A stretch of DNA of 41,358 bases from CAYNXB01 sp964401045 (GCA_964401045.1 CAYNXB010000018.1:1-41358), one strand, 5' to 3'; positions 22,298-30,866 are shown, numbered from the stretch's first letter. Numbers and translations are program-made. Notes: a model not told the origin generated them from the sequence alone.

Positions 22298-22325
22298 GGA
22301 ACCGAGACCTCCGCTTACGCGTGTT
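22298..22325 (+). promoter_or_regulatory. Possible EcfG-type (general stress) promoter before the Do protease
   Basis: GGAACC starts directly after the hflC stop and is followed by 16 nt and CGTGTT. The alphaproteobacterial general stress sigma factor EcfG recognises GGAAC and CGTT with 16-17 nt between, so the -35 is ideal and the -10 has an inserted or mismatched G. Stress control of a Do protease would make sense. The match is partial and the call is tentative. Confidence 0.3.
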
Positions 22326-22418
22326 ATTCAATCTCCGTTCAGGCCCGCGGGCTTGAATCCGCCACCGCCCACTCTTCAGGCGCCAAGCGCCAAGCAAATA
22401 AGACGAGGAACGAAGGAC

Positions 22419-23945
22419 GTGAAATCCGTGCGCTACGCATACTCCATCACCTCTGCCCTGCTGCTCGGCGGGGCTGCCGTCACCCTCATCACCGGCCAGC
22501 CTGCGGGCGCTCAGGTTGCGCAGAACGACGATGCGCGGATCGCGCAGACCGTCCCGCGCGCTGGCGCGCCAGCCAGCTTCGCAGCTCTGGTCGAGCAGCT
22601 CCAACCAGCCGTGGTCAACATCTCGACCCGTCAGCGGATCACGGTGAACACCACCAATCCGTTCCAGGGCACGCCCTTCGCGGACCTGTTCGGCGGCGGA
22701 GGCGGGGAGCCGACCACGCGCGAGGCGCAGTCGCTCGGTTCGGGCTTCCTTATTTCGGCCGATGGTTACGTCGTGACCAACAACCACGTGATCAATCCCG
22801 ATGGCAACGCCAAGCTGGAGGAAATCACCGTCACCCTGACCGATGGGTCGGAGTTCCCCGCCGAGCTGGTGGGCAACGATGCGGCCTCGGACCTCGCGGT
22901 GCTCAAGATCAAGCGCGCGAAGGCGTTCCCGTTCGTTCATTTCGGCGATTCGCGAGACGCGCGCGTGGGTGATTGGGTGATCGCCATCGGTCAGCCGTTC
23001 GGGCTGGGCGGCACGGTCACCTCGGGCATCGTCTCGGCAGTGTACCGCAACACCGGCGCCGGCGGCGCCTACGACCGCTACATACAGACCGATGCGAGCA
23101 TCAACCGTGGCAACTCGGGCGGCCCGCTGTTCGACATGCAAGGCAACGTCATCGGCATCAACAACGCGATCTTCTCGCCCTCGGGCGGCAGCGTCGGCAT
23201 CGGCTTCGCGATTCCGGCGGAGACCGCCGAGCCACTGGTGAAGAAGCTGGTCGCTGGCGAGGAAATCCAGCGCGGCTATCTTGGCGTGCGCCTCCAGCCG
23301 GTGACGGACGACATCGCCTCGGCGCTCAACCTGCCCAAGAACCGCGGCGAGTTCGTCCAGGCCGTCGAGCCGGACGAGCCGGCGGCCAAGGCCGGTCTCC
23401 AGCCGGGCGACGTGATCATGCGCGTGGGCGGCAAGGAAGTGACGCCGGACCAGACGGTGTCGTTCATCGTCGCCAACGTCGATCCCAATACCCGCCTCCC
23501 GGTCGAGATCCTGCGCAACGGCAGGGCGAGCACGCTCAACGTGACGGTGGGCAAGCGCCCGAGCGAGCAGGAGCTTGCCGGCCGCGTGTTCAATCCGGAC
23601 GAGGACACGTTGGACAACAACCCGGCCCCGACCACCGGCGGGGTGATCGAACAGCGTCTCGGACTGCAGGTTCAGGCCCTCACGCCCACCATCGCCCGCC
23701 AGCTCGGCGTGAGTGCGGATACCACCGGCCTGGTGGTGCTGCGGGTCGATCCGAACTCCGATGCGGCGATGAAGGGCCTGCAGCGCGGCGACATGCTGCT
23801 CGCCGCCAATTCGCAGACCATCACCAAGGTGGCGGATCTCGAAGGCGCGGTCAGCGCCGCCAAGACCGCCGGGCGCGAGGCCATGCTGCTGCGCGTGCAG
23901 CGGCGCGGCCAGCCGGCCATCTACATTCCGGTTCGTTTGCGTTGA
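22419..23945 (+). CDS. Do-family periplasmic serine protease (DegP/MucD-like)
   Basis: The 508-aa protein has a signal peptide (hydrophobic run about 9-26, likely cleavage after 'GAQVAQ' region) and a trypsin-like domain with the triad His123 ('VVTNNHVI'), Asp158 ('NDAASDLAVLKI') and Ser233 ('INRGNSGGPLFD'). Two PDZ domains follow at about 280-370 ('YLGVRLQPVTDDIASALNLP') and 410-500 ('LGVSADTTGLVVLRVDPNSD'). It degrades or refolds damaged envelope proteins. The start is a GTG at 22419 with GAGGAA and AAGGA upstream; translation before it lacks a signal peptide. Adjacency to hflKC fits a shared protein-quality role. It is convergent with the PBP1a gene. Confidence 0.94.
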   Translation: MKSVRYAYSITSALLLGGAAVTLITGQPAGAQVAQNDDARIAQTVPRAGAPASFAALVEQLQPAVVNISTRQRITVNTTNPFQGTPFADLFGGGGGEPTTREAQSLGSGFLISADGYVVTNNHVINPDGNAKLEEITVTLTDGSEFPAELVGNDAASDLAVLKIKRAKAFPFVHFGDSRDARVGDWVIAIGQPFGLGGTVTSGIVSAVYRNTGAGGAYDRYIQTDASINRGNSGGPLFDMQGNVIGINNAIFSPSGGSVGIGFAIPAETAEPLVKKLVAGEEIQRGYLGVRLQPVTDDIASALNLPKNRGEFVQAVEPDEPAAKAGLQPGDVIMRVGGKEVTPDQTVSFIVANVDPNTRLPVEILRNGRASTLNVTVGKRPSEQELAGRVFNPDEDTLDNNPAPTTGGVIEQRLGLQVQALTPTIARQLGVSADTTGLVVLRVDPNSDAAMKGLQRGDMLLAANSQTITKVADLEGAVSAAKTAGREAMLLRVQRRGQPAIYIPVRLR

Positions 23946-23964
23946 GTTGATCAGATCTGCACCC

Positions 23965-23980
23965 CCTCGCTTGCGCGAGG
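23965..23980. terminator. Hairpin between convergent protease and PBP1a genes
   Basis: CCTCGC-TTGC-GCGAGG is a perfect 6-bp stem with a tetraloop, 20 nt after the protease stop and 20 nt after the PBP1a stop on the other strand. No proper U-tract follows on either strand (the plus strand has GATTCTTCT further on). It is placed to terminate both genes, but the absence of a U-run keeps confidence moderate. Confidence 0.4.
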
Positions 23981-23999
23981 ACAGGGAGGATCGATTCTT

Positions 24000-26180
24000 C
24001 TAAGGCCCGCTCCGATTGATGATCGCGTCAACCGGCCCACCCGGCGGCTGCGGGGGCGGTGAGCGGGTTGGCCGCGGAGCCGGCACCAGGTTTGGCTGGA
24101 TACGCGGAGCACCGGTCGCGCGGTCGAGGAAGTCCTCGTTCGCCGCTGGCGGTGCCGGGCTTGGCGCGGGGCGCTGCTCGCCTTGCTGGTCGAACGGCGG
24201 CTGGCCGGGCTGCCTGGCTCCGGGCTCGACCAGGTTGCCCTGCTCATCGATGAAGTACCAGTCGTCCGGATCGCCGCCGAACATCTGCTCGTCGTCGGGT
24301 TCGAGCCGCCATTCGGGCAGCTTGAGATCGGTGTCGAACTGTTCGACCGGGCGCCCGCGCACCGCGTAGCGCATATAGGCCGCGAACGCGCGCGCCGGCG
24401 CCGCACCGCCCTGCAGCCCGGGCACCGCGCGGGCGTCGTCGCGCCCCATCCACACGCCGGTGGTAATCCCGCTCGAGAAGCCGATGAACCAGCCGTCCTT
24501 GTTCGAGCTCGTGGTGCCGGTCTTGCCCGCCACCGGGCGGCCGATCTGCGCCGCGCGCCCGGTGCCGGTGTTGACCGCGGTCTGCAACAGGTCGGTGATC
24601 CCCGCGGCCACGTAATCCGGCACCAGCTGGACATCGCGCGGGGCTTCGTGGCTGTAGAGTACCGTGCCGTCGGCGCTGGTCACCTTGGTGATGCCGTAAG
24701 GATCGACCGCCCGCCCGCGCGCCGAAACCGCGGCGAAGGCCCGGGTCATATCGATCAGCCGCACGTCCGAGCTGCCGAGCACCATCGAGGGGTAGGTCGA
24801 GATCGGGGTGGTGATGCCGAACCGCCGCGCCATTCCGGCGACGGTGCTGAAGCCGACCTCGTTGCCGAGCTGCGCCGCGACGGTGTTGATCGAATAGGCG
24901 AACGCGGTGCGCAGATCGACTTCGCCGACGTTGCGGCCGTTCGAATTGCGCGGCGTCCACCCGTCGATCGTTACCGGCGTGTCGTTGACCTTGTCGTCGG
25001 GCGTGTAGCCGTTCTCCAGCGCGGAGAGGTAGACGAACAGCTTCCACGCCGATCCGGGCTGGCGCACCGCGTTGGTCGCGCGGTTGTAGTTGGTGCTGAC
25101 GTAGTCCGTGCCGCCGACCATCGCCAGGATCGCTCCGTCGCGATCGAGGCTGACGAGCGCGCCCTGCGCGCCCTTCGGCGCATTGGCCTTCACCGCCGCG
25201 GTGGCGGCGCGCTGCATGCCTACGTCGAGCGTGGTCCACACCTCGATCGGCTGCTGGGTGTCGGGCAGGAGCAAGTCGAGCTGGGGCAGCGCCCAATCCG
25301 TGAAATAGCGCACCGAGTTCTGCGCTTCCTCCGGCTTCAGCTTGACCGCCGAAACATCGACCGCCGCGGCCTGGTCGGCGCTGAGCACGCCGTTCTTGCG
25401 CATCTGGTCGAGCACCACGTTGGCACGGCCCACGGCGGCCTGGACGTCGGCGGTCGGCGAATAGCGGCTTGGCGCCTTGACCAGCCCGGCGATGATCGCC
25501 GCTTCCGCGGTGTCGAGCTCGCGCGCGGAGTGGCTGAAGAACTTGCGGCTGGCCGAATCGATACCGTAGGCGCCGCCGCCGAAGTAGACCTTGTTGAGGT
25601 AGAGCTCGAGGATCTGCTCCTTGGAGAACTTCCATTCGAGCGCCAGCGCCAGCACGCCCTCGCGCAACTTGCGGTCCAGCGTGCGGTTGGTGTTGAGGAA
25701 CACGTTGCGGGCGAGCTGCTGACTGATCGTCGATGTCGCGGCGATCGGCCGGTCGTAGCGGAGCGCGACCCAGGCCGCACGAACCAGGCCGATCGGATCG
25801 ACGCCTGGATGCATGTAGAAGCGCCGGTCCTCAACCGAGACCATCGCGTCCTTCATCACTTGCGGGATTTCATCGGACGAGAGCCATTCGCCGTAGCTCG
25901 GACCGAGCGCGACGATCTCGGTCCCGTCGCGCGCGCGAACCACGATCGTCTGGCCATTCTTGCTCGCCATCAGCGCCGAGTAGCTCGGCAGGCTGCGCTC
26001 CGCGAAGAACACCGCGAAGAACAGCGCCAGCAACACCATGCCGAACGCGGCCCCGCCCCATACCAGGAAGCGCCGCAGCCACAGCCGCCAGCCGCGCCGC
26101 CCAGAGCCGCCCGTCCGATTGCCTGCCTGGTTGCGGCTGATCCTGGTCGTGGGGCTGCGAGTTCCCCGACGCTGCGCCAT
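24000..26180 (-). CDS. Penicillin-binding protein 1A (bifunctional transglycosylase/transpeptidase)
   Basis: The 726-aa inner-membrane protein polymerises and cross-links peptidoglycan. A basic cytoplasmic tail precedes one span (about 38-60). The GT51 domain has catalytic Glu117 in 'SVEDRRFYMHPGVDP' and 'AATSTISQQLARNVFLN' at about 148-163. The transpeptidase domain has SxxK Ser377 ('PGSAWK'), SxN at 430-432 ('YSINT') and 'KTGTT' at 553-557. The C-terminal 90 residues are Pro/Gln-rich and unstructured. 'DRPIAATSTISQQ' and the PBP1a-type linker support class A, PBP1A subgroup. A TATAAT lies about 50 bp upstream. Confidence 0.95.
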   Translation of the reverse strand: MAQRRGTRSPTTRISRNQAGNRTGGSGRRGWRLWLRRFLVWGGAAFGMVLLALFFAVFFAERSLPSYSALMASKNGQTIVVRARDGTEIVALGPSYGEWLSSDEIPQVMKDAMVSVEDRRFYMHPGVDPIGLVRAAWVALRYDRPIAATSTISQQLARNVFLNTNRTLDRKLREGVLALALEWKFSKEQILELYLNKVYFGGGAYGIDSASRKFFSHSARELDTAEAAIIAGLVKAPSRYSPTADVQAAVGRANVVLDQMRKNGVLSADQAAAVDVSAVKLKPEEAQNSVRYFTDWALPQLDLLLPDTQQPIEVWTTLDVGMQRAATAAVKANAPKGAQGALVSLDRDGAILAMVGGTDYVSTNYNRATNAVRQPGSAWKLFVYLSALENGYTPDDKVNDTPVTIDGWTPRNSNGRNVGEVDLRTAFAYSINTVAAQLGNEVGFSTVAGMARRFGITTPISTYPSMVLGSSDVRLIDMTRAFAAVSARGRAVDPYGITKVTSADGTVLYSHEAPRDVQLVPDYVAAGITDLLQTAVNTGTGRAAQIGRPVAGKTGTTSSNKDGWFIGFSSGITTGVWMGRDDARAVPGLQGGAAPARAFAAYMRYAVRGRPVEQFDTDLKLPEWRLEPDDEQMFGGDPDDWYFIDEQGNLVEPGARQPGQPPFDQQGEQRPAPSPAPPAANEDFLDRATGAPRIQPNLVPAPRPTRSPPPQPPGGPVDAIINRSGP

Positions 26181-26227
26181 TCACTTCTCCGCCCCCGAAT
26201 GGGGCCCCTTCAGCGGTGCATAGGGGA

Positions 26228-26233
26228 ATTATA
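26228..26233 (-). promoter_or_regulatory. -10 box upstream of the PBP1a gene
   Basis: TATAAT on the minus strand lies 48 nt upstream of the PBP1a ATG, in the gap after msrB. The -35 position holds CCTCCA, a poor match, so this may be an activator-dependent promoter or use a different sigma preference. It would give PBP1a a leader of about 40 nt. Confidence 0.4.
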
Positions 26234-26266
26234 ACCGCGCGTTAACGCCGTGGAGGACGCGGCCGG

Positions 26267-26671
26267 CTACTTTTCCTCCGGGTCGAACGCCAGCGACGCA
26301 CTGTTGATGCAATAACGCAGGCCGCCCCGGTCGCGTGGGCCATCGGGAAATACGTGGCCGAGATGCCCGGCGCAGTTCGAGCACACCACCTCGGTGCGGA
26401 CCATTCCGTGCGAGGCGTCGCTGTTCTCCTCCACCGCGCCGTCGGCGGCAGGACGGGTGAAGCTCGGCCAGCCCGATCCGCTGTCGTACTTGTCGTCGCT
26501 TTCGAACAGCACCTGGCCGCAGCCGGCGCAGCGGTATTCGCCGACGGCCTTGTTCTTGTCGTACTGGCCGGTGAACGCGCGCTCGGTCCCGGCCTGGCGC
26601 AGCACGGTATACTGCTCCGGCGTCAGCCGCTCGCGCCATTCGGCGTCGGTCAGGTTGGTCTTGTCGGGCAT
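26267..26671 (-). CDS. msrB: Peptide-methionine (R)-S-oxide reductase B
   Basis: MsrB reduces the R-epimer of methionine sulfoxide. The 134-aa protein begins MPDKTNLTDAEWRERLTPEQ and has both zinc-binding CxxC pairs ('RCAGCGQVLF' and 'VCSNCAGHLGHVF'), 'YDSGSGWPSFTRP' and the catalytic Cys in 'GGLRYCINSASLAF'. ATG 26671 has GAGGAG 6 nt upstream, better than the in-frame ATG at 26719. There is no signal peptide, so it is cytoplasmic. It follows fzlA by 55 nt on the same strand. Confidence 0.96.
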   Translation of the reverse strand: MPDKTNLTDAEWRERLTPEQYTVLRQAGTERAFTGQYDKNKAVGEYRCAGCGQVLFESDDKYDSGSGWPSFTRPAADGAVEENSDASHGMVRTEVVCSNCAGHLGHVFPDGPRDRGGLRYCINSASLAFDPEEK

Positions 26672-26726
26672 GATATTCTCCTCGGCGGAGATATGGGAAT
26701 GCGCCATCCTCCGCTGCAAGGGAGGA

Positions 26727-27398
26727 TCATTCGTCCAGCGCGGCGTAGTGTGCGGGCGGCTGGATCACTTCCATCCGTTCGCTCAGCAACGGGCGGAAGC
26801 TCGGGCGGCTCTTCATCACCGCGTACCAGCTGCGGCTCGGCTCGTGGCCTGACCAGTCGATCCCGCCGAGATAATCGGCCACCGAGATCTGCGCCGCCGC
26901 CGCAAGATCGGCGAGGCTCATCTGCGCGCCCGCCAGCCAGGGGCGGTTGTCGACCAGCCAGTCGATGTAGTCGAGGTGCTCGTTGGCGAGCCGCATCGCG
27001 CTGCGCACCCGGCCGGAATCCGGCGGCGCCCGCAGGAACAGGCGCTTCTTCATCCGCTCGTCGAGTAGCGGGCCGGTGACGTCGGAGAAGAAGTTCTCGT
27101 CGAACAGCGCCACCAGCCGGCGAATTTCGGCGCGGGTCACCGCGCTGCCCACGATCATCGCGCCCTTGTCGAGCACTTCCTCGAAATATTCGCCGATGGC
27201 CCGGCTATCGACCAGCGTCAGGTCCTTGTCCGGATCGTGCAGCACGGGGGTGCGCCCGGCGGGATTGAGCTTGAGGAATTCCTCACGCCCGTCCCACGGG
27301 TTCTCGCGCACCAGTTCATAAGCGATGCCGTGCTCGGCGAGATGCAGGCGGACCTTGCGGCTGAACGGGCACAGCGGGAATTGATGGAGCTGCCACAT
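26727..27398 (-). CDS. fzlA: FzlA, GST-fold FtsZ-binding cell division protein
   Basis: The 223-aa protein has a thioredoxin-like N-terminal domain ('MWQLHQFPLCPFSRKVRLHL') and a GST C-terminal domain. It reads throughout like Caulobacter FzlA: 'YELVRENPWDGREEFLKLNP', 'AEIRRLVALFDENFFSDVTG', 'AAQISVADYLGGIDWSGHE' and the conserved end 'FRPLLSERMEVIQPPAHYA'. FzlA binds FtsZ filaments and, through its C-terminal tail, promotes activation of septal wall synthesis. It is conserved in alphaproteobacteria and lacks evident glutathione chemistry. A ligninolytic beta-etherase (LigE/LigF), also GST-fold, was considered because of the neighbouring catabolic genes but does not fit. ATG 27398 has GGAG 6 nt upstream. 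Confidence 0.9.
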   Translation of the reverse strand: MWQLHQFPLCPFSRKVRLHLAEHGIAYELVRENPWDGREEFLKLNPAGRTPVLHDPDKDLTLVDSRAIGEYFEEVLDKGAMIVGSAVTRAEIRRLVALFDENFFSDVTGPLLDERMKKRLFLRAPPDSGRVRSAMRLANEHLDYIDWLVDNRPWLAGAQMSLADLAAAAQISVADYLGGIDWSGHEPSRSWYAVMKSRPSFRPLLSERMEVIQPPAHYAALDE

Positions 27399-27458
27399 GC
27401 GTTTCTCCCATGGCGCAAGGCCATCGAGGCCGCAACGCACGAGTAGCGCTTTGGGCGT

Positions 27459-27836
27459 CTAAAGCCCCGACGCAATGAGCGAAACAAGGCAAGTCCGCAT
27501 GATGCGGTCGGTGATCTCGGCCGGATTGGCGGCGGCGCGCTCGGCCTGGACCCGCCCGGCCTCGCGGCTGAGCAGCCCCATGACCGTTTCGCGCGGGACG
27601 CCGAGGTCGTCGGTCAGCTTGGCCGCGGTGCGCACGAAATACTCCCGCCCGCGCTCGCCCAGCGCGGGATAGCGCAGCGCGGCCGGATCGCCCTTGGCCT
27701 GCTCACCGGCAACGAGCGCGAAAGTCGCCGAGCAGCGCACCAGCGTCTGTTGCTCGATCGTCAGTTTCGGAGTCTCCTGCCCAGCCGCGGGAGCGGCCAT
27801 GGCTGCGAGCAGGAGCGTGGCGAGGAGGCGCTTCAT
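27459..27836 (-). CDS. Small secreted protein of unknown function
   Basis: The 125-aa protein has a signal peptide (MKRLLATLLLAAMAAPAAGQ, cleavage near 'AAG-Q') and a helical mature part with two Cys, in 'LVRCSATFALVAGEQ' and 'RIMRTCLVSLIASG', that could form a disulfide. I do not recognise the family. It follows the LigD-like SDR gene by only 7 nt on the same strand, so it is probably co-transcribed, but its composition looks like a housekeeping sphingomonad protein and it may mark the edge of the catabolic island. ATG 27836 is chosen for the signal peptide. Confidence 0.7.
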   Translation of the reverse strand: MKRLLATLLLAAMAAPAAGQETPKLTIEQQTLVRCSATFALVAGEQAKGDPAALRYPALGERGREYFVRTAAKLTDDLGVPRETVMGLLSREAGRVQAERAAANPAEITDRIMRTCLVSLIASGL

Positions 27837-27843
27837 GCCGCGC

Positions 27844-28761
27844 TCACTGCATCTCGCGCGCTTTGCGGCGCGTCTCGGTAAAGTTGTCACGACGGATTTT
27901 CTCGAACGCCACGCGCTGGTCGTAGCCGGCGTCCCGCGGATAGTCGCGGTAATCGGCGAGGATCTCGTCGAAGATCTCCCGGACCTCTTCCTGGTGATCG
28001 GGGTGGGTGAAGATATTGGCCCGGTTCTCGCGGATGCCGTCGAGGATGCGCGCGCCGATCGTATCCGGCTCCATGCCGAACTCGTGGACGCCTTCGAGCC
28101 GCCTGACCCTTTCCTGGTCGACCGGCTTCATCTCGCCCTTGAGGCCGTCCGGGCGCACGTCGTCGCTCGCGTAGATGTAGCTTTTCACCAATCCCGGGTG
28201 CACCACCGAAACGCCGATGCCATAGTCGACCATCGAGTGGCGCAGCGAATAGCTGAGCCCTCGCACGGCGAACTTGGCGGTGTTGTAGATGCCGGGTGAG
28301 CCCGAGCCAATGAACGCGGCCATGCTGGCAGTGTTGGTGATGTGCCCGCCCTTGACCTCGCCCGAGAGCGCGCGCGCCTTCATCCGTGGAGCGAAGCTCA
28401 TCACCCCGTTGATCACACCGTGGAGGTTGACGCCCAGCACCCAGTCCCAATCGTCGTAGGAGCTGTCCTCGATCGGCTGGAACAGGTTCACCCCGGCGTT
28501 ATTGAACACCAGGCTGACCGGACCGAGCTCGGCCTCGACGCGATCGGCCGCGTCTTTGAAGCCTTCGCGACTGGCGACATCGAGCTGGACGCCCATCACC
28601 TCGCGGTTGTCGAGCGTCGCCAGCGCCTTGTCGATCGCATCCTGGCGGATGTCGGCGATCGCCACCTTCACCCCTTCGCCAAGCAGGTTGCGCACGATGC
28701 CGAGGCCGACGCCGTTGGCTCCTCCGGTGACGAAGGCCGTGCGGCCGGCGAAATCCTTCAT
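27844..28761 (-). CDS. LigD-like short-chain dehydrogenase (aryl C-alpha dehydrogenase family)
   Basis: The 305-aa SDR has 'FVTGGANGVGLG' (about 10-21), 'NNAGVNLF', Ser146, Tyr159 and Lys163 ('YNTAKFAV'). Several stretches track LigD, the Sphingobium SYK-6 C-alpha dehydrogenase of lignin beta-aryl ethers: 'YDDWDWVLGVNLHGVINGVM', 'YGIGVSVVHPG', and a C-terminal extension with 'LEGVHEFGMEPDTIGARILD' and 'ANIFTHPDHQEEVREIFDEI'. LigD oxidises a benzylic secondary alcohol to a ketone with NAD. The comparison is from memory, and other SDRs of steroid or aryl alcohols share this extension, so the substrate is uncertain. Its ATG overlaps the NTF2-like gene stop by 4 nt. Confidence 0.85.
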   Translation of the reverse strand: MKDFAGRTAFVTGGANGVGLGIVRNLLGEGVKVAIADIRQDAIDKALATLDNREVMGVQLDVASREGFKDAADRVEAELGPVSLVFNNAGVNLFQPIEDSSYDDWDWVLGVNLHGVINGVMSFAPRMKARALSGEVKGGHITNTASMAAFIGSGSPGIYNTAKFAVRGLSYSLRHSMVDYGIGVSVVHPGLVKSYIYASDDVRPDGLKGEMKPVDQERVRRLEGVHEFGMEPDTIGARILDGIRENRANIFTHPDHQEEVREIFDEILADYRDYPRDAGYDQRVAFEKIRRDNFTETRRKAREMQ

Positions 28762-29258
28762 TGCGCAGCTCCTGCATCCATCGACCGCACCGGATTCTCG
28801 GTTCCCGAGCGGCGGCCTTCGAGGAATTCGTTGTAGATCTTGCGCCGCTTGAACAGCCACTGACCGTCGATGCGAGCCAGCTCGTCCTCGTAGTGGCCGA
28901 AGCTGCCCATCTTGAGTGCGCCTTCGGGGCCGTCGTCGGCCATTTCGAACCAGAAGCCGGTGTTCCATGCCCGGTCGCCTTCGATGCGGATCGCCATGTG
29001 CGCGATCACGTGGCGCAGCATGGCCGGCTTGCCGTCCGCGCGTACGAAGATCGTGCCCACGTTCTCCTTGAAGCGCCTGGCCTCGGCCCGGATGTGCTCG
29101 CGGCCCTCCTGCACGCCCATCGCGTAGTCGAGCACGCCGTCCTCGGTGAAGCATTCGGCATATGCGTCGTAGTCGTTCCAATCCATCGCGAAGAGGTATC
29201 GCGCGACAAGGTCCTCGATCTCGGCGCGATCCCGCGCGTAGCTGTCGGTGTAGCGCAT
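28758..29258 (-). CDS. NTF2-like (SnoaL-type) protein, short
   Basis: The 166-aa protein has the NTF2/SnoaL alpha+beta fold pattern: 'AEIEDLVARYLFAMDWNDYD', 'YAECFTEDGVLDY', 'RHVIAHMAIRIEGDRAWNTG' and 'YEDELARIDGQWLFKRRKIY'. Members include cofactor-free lyases, dehydratases, isomerases and ring-hydroxylating dioxygenase beta subunits. No dioxygenase alpha subunit is nearby. It is translationally coupled to the LigD-like SDR (ATGA overlap), which suggests that both act on the same compound. ATG 29258 has GGGAG upstream and is preferred to 29273. Catalytic residues cannot be named with confidence. It reads divergently from an MFS transporter with a 129-bp shared control region. Confidence 0.8.
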   Translation of the reverse strand: MRYTDSYARDRAEIEDLVARYLFAMDWNDYDAYAECFTEDGVLDYAMGVQEGREHIRAEARRFKENVGTIFVRADGKPAMLRHVIAHMAIRIEGDRAWNTGFWFEMADDGPEGALKMGSFGHYEDELARIDGQWLFKRRKIYNEFLEGRRSGTENPVRSMDAGAAQ

Positions 29259-29387
29259 TTTTCTCTCCCGCACGGTTCAAATGACGACAAATTCCGCTTC
29301 GCCTTTGCCTATTCGGGACCTAGACTCGCTCGCAAGAGGTTTCGGAAAAAGCCCCCGCCAGCGGGGCCCCGCAGGGAGATACCGCCA

Positions 29388-30797
29388 ATGGCCATTGCGC
29401 CCACCGCCGCCGATCTCAATGCGGTTGCGGCCTCCACGGCCGGCGGCAAGGACCAGCCATGGCCGTCCGAGCGGTGGGGCTTCTACGCGCTGTTCTGCGT
29501 GATCTTCGCAACGTTCATCACCTTCTTCGATCAAACCGTGTTCTCGATGCTGGCCGAAAAGATGAAGGGCAGCTTCGGCATCTCCGATTCGACGCTCGGC
29601 TTCGTGCTCGGGCCGGTGAGCCTGGTGGCTTACGTGATCGTGGGCATCCCCCTGGCGCGGCTGGTCGACATCTATCCGCGCAAGTGGGTGCTTTCGATCG
29701 GCATCGCCGCGCTGGGTTCGATCATGGCGCTTGGCGGGCTGGCGCAGAACCTCGGTCAGTTGATCGGCACCCGGCTGTTCGTCGGCGCGAGCTCCTCGGC
29801 CAACGGACCGGGCTCGTATTCGCTGCTGGTCGACTACTTTCGGCCGATGCGCATCCCGCTGGTGTTTGCGCTGTTGCAGCTCGGCTACATCGCCGGCAGT
29901 TCGCTCGGCAACATCGTCGGCGGGCAGATGATCGCCTGGACTTCGACCCTTCCGGCCACGCTCTCCTTCCTTGGGCTGTCGATCTTCAACTGGCAGCTCG
30001 TGCTGATCATGATCGGCACGCCGGGCTTGCTCGCCGGGTTGTTCTACGTGTTCCTCAAGGAGCCGCCGCGCCGTAGCCCGCCCGAAGCGACCCGGTTGAC
30101 CGCTCCCGATGCTTCGTTCGGGCGCAAGTTCGCCGCGTTCATGGGGTGGGACGCGCTGGTGGCGATCTGGCAGCGCAAGTACGTGTTCCTGCCGCTGTTC
30201 GCCGCGCTCGCTCTGTCCGCTGTCGAGAGCCAGGGGCTGCCCGCATGGCGCATCCCGTTCATGGCGCGCACCTACGGTTGGAACGAAGCGGAGACCGGGG
30301 CGCTGCTTGGCTCGCTGATGCTCGTCTCGATGCTGGCGGGCATCTTCTTCGGCGGCGTGTTCGTCACCTGGCTGGGCAAGCGCTACAAGGACGCCAACAT
30401 CCGCGCGACGACGATCATCTTCGCGTGCACCACGGTAACGACGATCGCGACCCCGCTGATGCCGACCGGTGAGCTGGCGGTGGCGGCGATGGCGTTGGGC
30501 GTATTCTTCGGCCTCGCCGGCGCACCGGCGCAAAACGCGGCCATCCAGCGTATCGTGCCGAACGAGAAGCGTGGGCAGGTGAGCGCGCTGTACCTGTTCA
30601 TGTTCACGTTCTTCGGCGGGCTCGGCAGCTGGGTGATCGGATCGGTCAGCACGTTCGTGGTCGGTGACGAGAGCCAGGTGTGGCAGGCGATCCTGATCAC
30701 CGCGGTGGTGTTCCTGCCCACCGCCACGTTCTTCATGTGGCGCGGGATCCGGCCCTATCGCGAGGAAGTCGAGCGGCTCGAAGCGCAAGGGATGTAG
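29388..30797 (+). CDS. MFS transporter (spinster-like), probable aromatic uptake
   Basis: The 469-aa membrane protein has about 12 spans, with 'FYALFCVIFATFITFFDQTV' as the first, motif A 'RLVDIYPRKWVLS' after span 2, and 'ANGPGSYSLLVDYFRP' before span 5. It is of the MFS type frequently placed in sphingomonad aromatic and steroid degradation clusters. Import of an aromatic acid is inferred only from context. ATG 29388 has GGGAG 9 nt upstream. A GC hairpin (CCCCGC-CA-GCGGGG, about 29352-29366) lies in the leader. It is first in a rightward run that continues to 39018. Confidence 0.85.
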   Translation: MAIAPTAADLNAVAASTAGGKDQPWPSERWGFYALFCVIFATFITFFDQTVFSMLAEKMKGSFGISDSTLGFVLGPVSLVAYVIVGIPLARLVDIYPRKWVLSIGIAALGSIMALGGLAQNLGQLIGTRLFVGASSSANGPGSYSLLVDYFRPMRIPLVFALLQLGYIAGSSLGNIVGGQMIAWTSTLPATLSFLGLSIFNWQLVLIMIGTPGLLAGLFYVFLKEPPRRSPPEATRLTAPDASFGRKFAAFMGWDALVAIWQRKYVFLPLFAALALSAVESQGLPAWRIPFMARTYGWNEAETGALLGSLMLVSMLAGIFFGGVFVTWLGKRYKDANIRATTIIFACTTVTTIATPLMPTGELAVAAMALGVFFGLAGAPAQNAAIQRIVPNEKRGQVSALYLFMFTFFGGLGSWVIGSVSTFVVGDESQVWQAILITAVVFLPTATFFMWRGIRPYREEVERLEAQGM

Positions 30798-30823
30798 ACG
30801 CCCCGTTGACTCTGTCCCCGCGC

Positions 30824-30859
30824 TCTCCCAATCGTATGCAAAACTTACAATCTGGGAGA
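30824..30859 (+). promoter_or_regulatory. Inverted repeat covering the ribosome-binding site of the 247-aa NTF2-like gene
   Basis: TCTCCCA (30824-30830) and TGGGAGA (30853-30859) are perfectly complementary and 22 nt apart. The right arm contains the Shine-Dalgarno sequence GGGAG, 8 nt before the ATG at 30867. Paired as RNA, the stem would hide the ribosome-binding site; as DNA it could be an operator. A TACAAT (-10-like) lies between the arms. Confidence 0.4.
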
Positions 30860-30866
30860 CTCACCG

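Noticed and set aside
24183..26234. 683-codon open frame on the plus strand opposite PBP1a
   Set aside because: Antisense shadow of PBP1a, rich in Arg, His, Asp and Ala with no recognisable domain.
26727..27398. LigE/LigF/LigG-type glutathione beta-etherase
   Set aside because: Tempting beside lignin genes, but the whole sequence reads as FzlA, including the 'MEVIQPPAHYA' end.
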